This document shows, piece after piece, positions 57,090 through 64,000 of a DNA stretch of 64,000 bases (position 1 is the stretch's first letter; every line of letters starts with the position of its first letter). Source of the stretch: Heterotrichella gracilis (taxonomy: Eukaryota > Sar > Xanthophyceae > Tribonematales > Xanthonemataceae); the NCBI GenBank assembly GCA_032358255.1, contig JAULBX010002113.1:86187-150186 (forward strand). The letters run 5' to 3'. A program made the translations under genes and the position numbers. A model generated the notes under the pieces. That model saw nothing but the letters and a program-made list of their open reading frames with translations, was not told where the DNA came from and ran no database searches.

Positions 57090-60026
57090 ATGGTTGATAC
57101 AATGGTTGACCAGGCATCTGCATACTGCCGCTCCGCATCCCACATGCAGCGAACCAAGTCTGAGGTCTTTGACAACAGCGAGCTGCTGTCGTTCATCATG
57201 CGTCTTTGCGGTGAACCGCACAACGTGGTGCAAAATCTTATGCCGGTGTGCAAGTGGTGGCACTTGGTTGCACAGGAACTCGATCGAGCTGTGGCGGGAG
57301 TTGCAGTGGGACCGCTGCACCAGGTGCCCACAAGCAGTGTAATCAGCTACATGCACTGCAGCCACATTATAATTCAGTATTGTATAAACATGCGCCACTC
57401 AGTTCTGCCCTGGCGTTGCGTATATAACTTCAGGGGGTGTAATTGGAGTGCCACATGCATGCATGCGTGTCAACCCACATGCAAGTTGCTGCTAAATTGC
57501 TCGGTTTTCGCCAGCAAATGCTCATGTAATATGCATTTATTTGTTTGATATTGATTTTGGGTTCGAGCAGGAAGTCCTACACAGAGCTTGAGGCGTACGG
57601 CTGGTTGCTGCGGGGTATCCAGAAGTGGCTTGGCAAGCAGCTGCGGAGTGTGGTGTCCAACGGGTGCCCACTGGCGGGGGAGCTGCTCACGTATACGGTC
57701 TTCAAGACCATCTTGCAACACAGTCCGAAGCTGCGGTGCGTACGGTGGGTGAGGATGGCTGGTTATGGCATGCGGGATGCGCACTCCTGCATGGTGCCAA
57801 CCTGATAGAGCACTTTAGACGCAGTGGGAAACGATTAGCGTTGTTAAATATATAATTATGTTTTCATTTGACTTCACTTGCAGCCCTCCTTTGTTGTCTT
57901 TGGCTGCAGTCCTGCAATCAACACTCCATGGCAACACATGGTGAGTTGGCAAGACAAGTAGTGGAGCCCCAAGTAGCGCTTGGAGGTCCAAGTAGCGCTT
58001 GGAAGTCAAAGCGACAGTGACTGCAGCTATTTTTCTCGCCTTTCATGAACCTGCTTAGAGCGACCATCGCTGTTGAGCACCGGTTAACCATTTGACAAAC
58101 CTTGCTGAAGAGTGTGCTCGCTTGCACTTCACTTGGCTCCCGTACAGTTCTGTTGATGTCTACACATCACCCACGTCTTTGCAATGAAATCTCCCACCTT
58201 GTAGCCACTCAATTTATATCCCCTGCCTGCAGACTGCGCAACTGCACCCACCTCACCGATGACTCACTCAGGGCACTGGCGCTAGCCAGGCCATCGCTGA
58301 CCGAGTTTGCGCTAGAGTGGTGCGGCAATGCAGTGACCGAGAGGGGGTTAATACAGGTAAGGTGCAATGCACACTGCATGGCACTGCACGCGCCACAGTA
58401 AGCAAGCGAGCACGTTTGACCTCTGGTATATAATGGGTGCATCATAGTCGGGCTGACGGGAGCCCCTGCATAGAGGAACCCTAACCCATAAACCCTAGAT
58501 CCCAGCCAGGGGCAGGCGTGAGGATGCTCAACAGGACGGAGGGCATCCACAGTTACTGCCATAGGTCATCTTCTGGTAGGCAATGTGTGCATGACATGGA
58601 ATAAACGTATGCCGCATGAGCCAGTTCTCAAAACTGGCCAGTGGCGGGCATTTCTGGAGATGGTGATTGTAAGCTAAGGCGATATGGCTGCTGTTGGCAG
58701 AAGATGCCTATCGTGACTAACCTGTGCGCAAATACAGTGCCTGTCCCTCTCTGACCAACCCTTGATGTGGAGGAAAGGACCTCAAACCGTCCCCTTGTGC
58801 AGGTGGTGGCTGCATGTCCCGGCTTGGAGACGTTTGCCGTCAGTGCCAACCTGGAGAGCCTGTCCCTGGCCACAGTTGGGGATGCACTTGTTGAGGAGCT
58901 GGTGCGCTGCTGCCCGCACATCAAGCACCTCACATTGGTAAGCAAGGACTGTTTTGTTACCTGGTACCACAGGTGATTGGTTCAATCATATGTTAGCGAC
59001 CCATGAACTTTTTGTACCATGAACTTGCAAGAACGTTAGTGGCCTTCCGGCTGAATGACAACGTTAAACACTTGTAAAGACCTGGTGCGTCCTTTGAGCT
59101 AGCACTCTCACGCTGACACCAACCACTGCCTTTTGCTCATACAACCCTTGCATATTGAGATGAGGCACATACATGTTTTTTCTGTCCTTTTTCTTATAAT
59201 TCTATTTTTTGCCTGCAGAGCGACACCTGCATCACGGATGCTGGCCTATCCAGCATAGCCACAGCCCAACCCTCAGCTTCAGTCCCTGGACATCTGTTAC
59301 AGCCAACACTGGTCGGTGTGGGGCATCCAAGCAATTGCATCAAGGTGTACCCAGCTGCAGCGCCTGAGCGTGACTGCTTGCCAGAACTTCTCAGATCAAG
59401 GTGCGTGCCTGCATGTCTACTGCAGTTTACACACAGTACCCGGTAACGGTCCAGTGTGTTTGTGCAGCAGAGCCAATTGGTGGTTTTGTACTTCGTGCGA
59501 TCACCTGTTGAGCCATCAGAAACCAGGCTTATTGGGCATGTGTGGTGTCCTAACTATACAATGAAAGCTTGCATCCAACATGCCATGGCGTGCAGGGCTA
59601 ATGATGATTGCAAGGGGATGCCCACACATGCAGCACATCAACATCAATTTCTGTCACGCAATCACCCTTCAAGGTAACACGCTTCCATTGCTGGTTCAAG
59701 TCCTAGTGCCATTTTATTTTTTATATTTATTATTCATAAGTCTTTTACCATAGTTATTACTGTTATGGGATGCCGCAGAAGTGCATCTGAGGTGACAAAA
59801 TGCATCCAAAAAAAACCCTAATGCAGGATCTGTTCTAAAGACCCTGCTCTTTTGCCATGCAGGCATTGCCTCAGCTGCAGAAGCGCTGTGCGGCTCCATC
59901 GTGAGCATGCAGACACACCGCTGTGATCCAGCAGCGACACTGGAGCACATCGAGCAATATCAGCAGCGCCTGGACAGCATTGTGCTGCGCACCGATGCTG
60001 GCCGCACAGCCGTTGCCCACAAGTAG
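57090..60026 (+). pseudogene. F-box / leucine-rich-repeat gene with two apparent frameshifts
   Basis: Exons: about 57090-57323, 57571-57735, 58233-58356, 58803-58937, 59219-59400, 59596-59673, 59863-60026. Exon 1 has an F-box-like segment (FDNSELLSFIMRLCGEPHNV, then MPVCKWWHLVAQ) followed by ELWRELQWDRCTR. The later exons are amino-acid LRRs (LRNCTHLTDDSLRALA, TDAGLSSIA, LQSLDICYSQHW, LQRLSVTACQNFSD, LMMIARGCPHMQHI). F-box/LRR proteins are substrate receptors of SCF ubiquitin ligases. Two places need a +1 shift: about 57270-57300 in exon 1 and about 59255-59280 in exon 5. With these shifts every splice junction is in phase; without them the frame closes. It may be a young pseudogene, or the shifts may be assembly errors; nearby long genes have none, which favours a real lesion. 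The start codon is uncertain (the frame is open to 57006). Confidence 0.65.
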
Positions 60027-61460
60027 TGTGAAAGATAGTGATCTAAGGGCAGTTAGATTTCTGTTGGATTTCAATTAAAATCCAATTGTGCAGGGTGACT
60101 GGGCGGTCATAAACTACGCTTGACAGTGGCGACAGTGGCGACAAGGAACTTGGCCATTTAATTCGCAATGGGCCACTGCCACAACGTTGCGGAAATCGCT
60201 GTAAAAACACATCAGTTGGGTGTTGAGGAGACAGGCATTGGCATGCAGTGCACACCAAGCATTGTGTTCACTCTGTCTGGTTGCGAGTGGGGCGTTGAAA
60301 AAAAAAAAAAAAAAAAAAAGTAAAGCCCTACGCGAGACGGTACATGGTATGCAGTGTTGTGTTCCCACTCCTTAGGTACCTAAAGGTTGGCATGAACGAT
60401 TCCAACATGAATTATTCCAACAGATGCAGAACACCTCAGCCCTGTTGCAAGTACTACCCCACCAAAAGGATCGTACGCTCTCTCAAGTATTCCCCTGGAA
60501 GTACTTGCTTGCGGTCTTATGTAAATTTCCCATGGCATTTTGTGGACTATGTCAAGGGCTGTATCCCAGGAATTGTCCCCTGGGTCCCCAGGTGTTAAGA
60601 GTCCAACACACCGCCTTTGAGCCCAAAGTTGCCAACAGGGTCCAAAGCTGTGCCCGAGGAAGCTTCCTCGGTCCTTTGCAGCAGTAGAAAGTGATGTAAG
60701 GACGTCAAACTATCTGGTAGGGAGGCCTAGCCTAAAGAGCTCATCGCAAACGATTGGCCTCGACCAGACTGGTGTCGGGAAATTGCGTTGTGCACTGACA
60801 ACTTCAGCCTAGAGCAGACATTCTTGACCTTGGTAAAGATGTTTTAAGATCACCTGAGCCAGCACTTTGAAGTATCGCGACATGTAGTAGCAACGCCACC
60901 TTCATAGGAGGCTAGGGCACAGCACCTCTGTATCACGGCCTACAGTGTAGTGCTCAAGCGCCTGTTTAGCTGAGGTACGTCACTGCATTAAGCGCATTCT
61001 GCAAGCACAAGTGCGCTTGAGAACCAGCGTCGCTATGCATCAGTCTAGGTTGAGGGGTGCCTATGTACTTGCACGTGTCCCGCGGCTTTGCATAGCGGTG
61101 AACCAGTTGATACGACGACATTAGTTACCGCAACTTTATGGCTTGAGCTGGCACTCGAAAGTACCCCACACATAGTCTACTATGTACGTCTTCTGCTGTG
61201 TAATACATATGCTAGGGGGGGAATGTGCCCACCCCAGTGTGTGGCCCCATGCACGCACCTAACCACCCACCTGGCCGTTCGACTTTTGTAACAAAAAGTT
61301 ATCCTAGCCTTTTGCCACTATTGAAAAGTCCTGATCTGGGTTGTTTCCTCCACAGGGCGGTCACCTAACCACCTCTGCCTGCTCGAAATGTGACATTCGG
61401 ATGCTCATCTTCGAAACCCTAGCGTAGGGTTGAACTCAAAGCCTCAGGCATTTGCAAGCA
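60027..61460. other. Spacer, no gene recognised
   Basis: It contains a run of about 22 A at 60298-60319 and otherwise no supported feature. The 3' end holds the promoter of the LamG gene. Confidence 0.5.
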
Positions 61461-63964
61461 ATGGAGTGGGGCTGGGGTGCCAACTCTTTGCCTCTGCTGG
61501 TCCTTGCAGCATTCATCGTCAGCTGCAATGGAGCAGTTATCACGTTTGACAGCCCATCTGTATCACTGGACTTGTCACTCGATGTGGCCACCAACCCCCT
61601 AATCAACCCTTCCTCTGTATTTGGGGTCCTGTCCCAACCCCAGGGATACACCAATGCAATCAATATAACAGGTGGGAAAGGCATTCATTACAATTTACTG
61701 ATTGGCTGCAGCAATCATTACTGCAGCCTGGGTGGCACAACCCACGCTTCGGTTGACTCACTCTGGGTGCGGGCTATACCTGCCTATCACATAGCAATAA
61801 TCATGATCTTTCTGATTGATTACCAAATCATTGTTTCCTTGCAGCCCTGGGAACTTTTGCTCAGGGACTGGTGGGTCTGTACCACTTTGACACAACAAGC
61901 ACTCTTGTGTCGGGGAGTGGCGCCATCATTGTGCGGGGATCGTCACCAGCTGCAGTGGGGGCGGACGCAATCATTACTGGGGATTCAAATGTGGCCGCGC
62001 TTGTTCCGGTACGGCTCAGAAATGGGATGAGAGCATCACGCCAGCACATGTGCCTGTCAATTGACAGCATTGCCTAACTCTATAAACAAGTAACAAGCAT
62101 GATAGCATTTGAAACTAGTCTGCATGATAATATCAATAAATACTATATGTGAATTCACCTAATTATATTATTTTCTTGTACCCCAGGGACAGTATGGCAG
62201 CGCCCTCAACCTGCCTGCCGCCACCGCCAACTGGGCGCAAATCCTCCTCGGGGCTTGGCGCCAGGACCAGCCTACAGTGGGGATGGCTGCGGGGCTATGG
62301 GTGCGGCTGAGCAGCGATGCAGGGGGGATGCTGATGGAGAGGATGGTAGGGGAGGGGTTGGGGTTTAAGGTTTAAGGTTTATGGCTTGCATCCTACTTTA
62401 TCCATTTGAGCCATGTGCCAGGTGCTTTACTTGCATTGGCTAGAAGTCAGAGGTAATATGTATTGAGGATGCAAACATGCCACCCAAGCACCTCAGAACT
62501 GCCACACACACCCTGAAACCTACCCTTGCATCCTAATCCAACCTGAAATTTGCTGCTTAGCAACTTTGACATAATCATCAACAAGCCCTGCAGCAAGGTC
62601 AGCTGCATGCTGCGTGATGCACCATATCCCTGGCCCAATGCCAAAGAACTATTTAGGGGTTAGGGTTTGGGGTTCATCCAATGACACTTAAGCCTTGACA
62701 TAAGCTTAACTGCGTCAGCTTTGCTGCCAGCACATCTGGCTCAACAAAGGTTTGCTCATTTTCCCATTCGCTGTCTGCCAGTTTGACAACTTTGACATCA
62801 ACTTCAATGGGCCCCGCGACAAGGCCATCATCTGCATGCTGCGCGACTCAGCGGGGGCCTTCCCGGGCATCACAGCGTACTATTCCTGGCCCAAGAGCAC
62901 ATGGATGCACGTGCTGTGCAGCTATGATGGGGCGGCCAAGCAGGCCACGCTGTATGTGAATGGGAGTTTGGTGGCGGTGCGCAGGAAACCCTGGCAGCCT
63001 TGAAAAACCCTATCAATACCCTAAAAGGTCGTCAGCTGTCATGCAGTTTCTTAAGAGCCCCAGCCAGTACGCAAAAACAGCGCACATGCTGAAGACACCC
63101 TGCCCCTTTGCCACCCACTAATCCCCCCTTCCCACCTTAAATCGCACATCCCTCTCACACTCACTCCCCTGTGGCACATGCACCGCAGGCGGGCAACATC
63201 ACCTTTGCCAACGGCCTCTTCCAGCACGGTGACTACATGCCCGTGGGAATAGGCAACAGGGCGGGGTCCCTGGGCGACCCCGGCCAGTTTGCAAACAGCG
63301 CGCATGTGGTGGGGGCGGTGGATGAGGTGGCGTTTTGGGGCAGGCCAATCAGTGCCAGCGAGGCGCGCCAGCTGGCGCGGGCTGAGGGGCCGATTACTCC
63401 GTTGCCTGCTGTTGGATTTGACTCACATGACCTGGTCAAGGTGGGGTATGCTATGCAATTTGCACCTGGGTGGGCACCCAAGCATAATGTTTAACATACT
63501 TGAATATCTATTTGTACAATTGTTAACCCGCAGCCTGGGACCCCTCAAAACCCTGAAGTTGTAACCCTACCCTTGCCCGCAGTCTGGAGGCACCCAATTC
63601 CCACCAGCATCCACCAGGCGTAGGCGCCTCCATACCCACAGCCACACCACCCACCAGCCACTCACATCTAAGGGCGCACGCCGGGGGCTGCTGGCTGTCA
63701 GCCCGCGACCACCACCACCACCACGCCGGTCACCACCGCCGCACCCACCACCACCACCACGCCCGCGACCACCGCCACGCCCACGCCCACCACCACGCCC
63801 ATCACCACCACGGCCAAGGCCACCACCACCACCACGCTCACCACCGCCGCCCCGCCCACACCCACCCCCACGCCCACCACCACCATCATCACCAGCACCT
63901 CCACCCCCGCGGTCACCACCACCTACACCACGGCCACGGCCACCACCCTCACCCTCACCCCCGG

Positions 63965-63968
<4 letters not shown>
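61461..63968 (+). CDS. Secreted LamG-like domain protein with proline-rich tail (3' partial)
   Basis: Exons 61461-61671, 61845-62008, 62187-62345, 62782-62976, 63189-63440 and 63583 to the window end are all in phase. The ATG at 61461 starts a hydrophobic signal peptide (SLPLLVLAAFIVSCNG). A concanavalin A-like LamG fold follows: GLVGLYHFDTTSTLVSGSG, QYGSALNLPAATANW, STWMHVLCSYDGAAKQATLY VNGS, VGIGNRAGS and VGAVDEVAFWGRPISASEAR. The last exon is in the frame giving SGGTQFPPAS, a basic stretch, then a long run of PPPRSPPP/PPPRPRPPP, typical of hydroxyproline-rich linkers of green-algal wall and matrix glycoproteins. The protein is therefore probably extracellular, carbohydrate- or matrix-binding. 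The frame cannot be followed through the terminal poly-G. Confidence 0.82.
62558..62642 (+). repeat. Diverged copy of exon-4 segment (LamG gene)
   Basis: gcaactttgacataatcatc and then tgcatgctgcgtgatgc echo exon 4 (from 62782: gacaactttgacatcaactt ... tgcatgctgcgcgactc). It is more diverged than the other echoes and lies about 220 bp upstream of the true exon. Confidence 0.65.

Positions 63969-64000
<32 letters not shown>
63966..64000. repeat. Poly-G run at window end
   Basis: 35 consecutive G directly after the proline-rich coding repeat. It is probably a sequencing or assembly artefact at a contig edge; a true homopolymer is possible. Confidence 0.8.

Noticed and set aside
63698-63922. Val/Gly-rich minus-strand open frame
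   Set aside because: It is the complement of the CCACCA-rich coding repeat and has no independent support.

Overview
This window is nuclear DNA of a eukaryote, most likely a chlorophyte green alga. Every recognisable gene is split by GT-AG introns. The proteins are of plant/algal type: a Delta12 desaturase, a full-size PDR/ABCG transporter, UDP-sugar pyrophosphorylase, GPHR/GTG, and a LamG protein with a proline-rich wall-type tail. Short TTTAGGG telomere-type runs are scattered through introns and spacers. No operons, rRNA, tRNA or CRISPR were seen. I do not assign a genus.

Layout. 0.6-2.0 kb (-): PRX-like thioredoxin-fold protein. 2.5-3.06 kb (-): GFA/CENP-V-type zinc protein. It is head to head with 3.5-8.1 kb (+), a GPHR/GTG membrane protein with 11 exons. 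9.2-14.7 kb (+): UDP-sugar pyrophosphorylase with 14 exons and a repeat-derived C-terminal tail. 16.0-19.8 kb (-): four-CBS AMPK-gamma-like protein with 8 exons. 21.0-23.0 kb (+): FAD2-type desaturase. 23.0-25.6 kb: no recognised gene. 25.6-38.2 kb (+): PDR-type ABC transporter with 26 exons. 40.3-42.9 kb (+): unrecognised four-exon gene. 44.8-45.06 kb (-): fragment of a LINE reverse-transcriptase ORF end. 45.2-46.6 kb (-): C2H2 zinc finger joined to a JmjC-like domain. 48.9-56.3 kb (+): SAS10/UTP3 with 12 exons. 57.1-60.0 kb (+): F-box/LRR gene with two apparent frameshifts. 61.5-64.0 kb (+): secreted LamG-domain protein running into an SPPPP-rich tail, cut off by a poly-G run at the window end.

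The exon chains were built by hand from reading frame, GT/AG sites and phase. For GPHR, USP, CBS, FAD2, ABC, zf-JmjC, SAS10 and GFA every junction is in phase and the lengths add up to whole codons, so these models are strong. Start codons are the first in-frame ATG and are less certain. The genes do not form a pathway; they are ordinary housekeeping and membrane genes.

The most unusual property is in the introns. In at least six of the genes, introns next to an exon carry one or more decayed copies of that exon's end together with its splice site ('splice-junction echoes'). They are often separated from the true junction by TTTAGGG/CCCTAAA-type sequence. One copy is still in frame and could be an alternative exon start (5139-5201). 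One block looks exonised (the ABC linker). One has probably become the C-terminal tail of USP. Small mobile or dispersed sequences are also present: three 85-89 bp hairpin elements with inverted ends in a SAS10 intron, a 65-bp repeat shared between 12.6 and 42.3 kb, and a poly-T tract flanked by a direct repeat.
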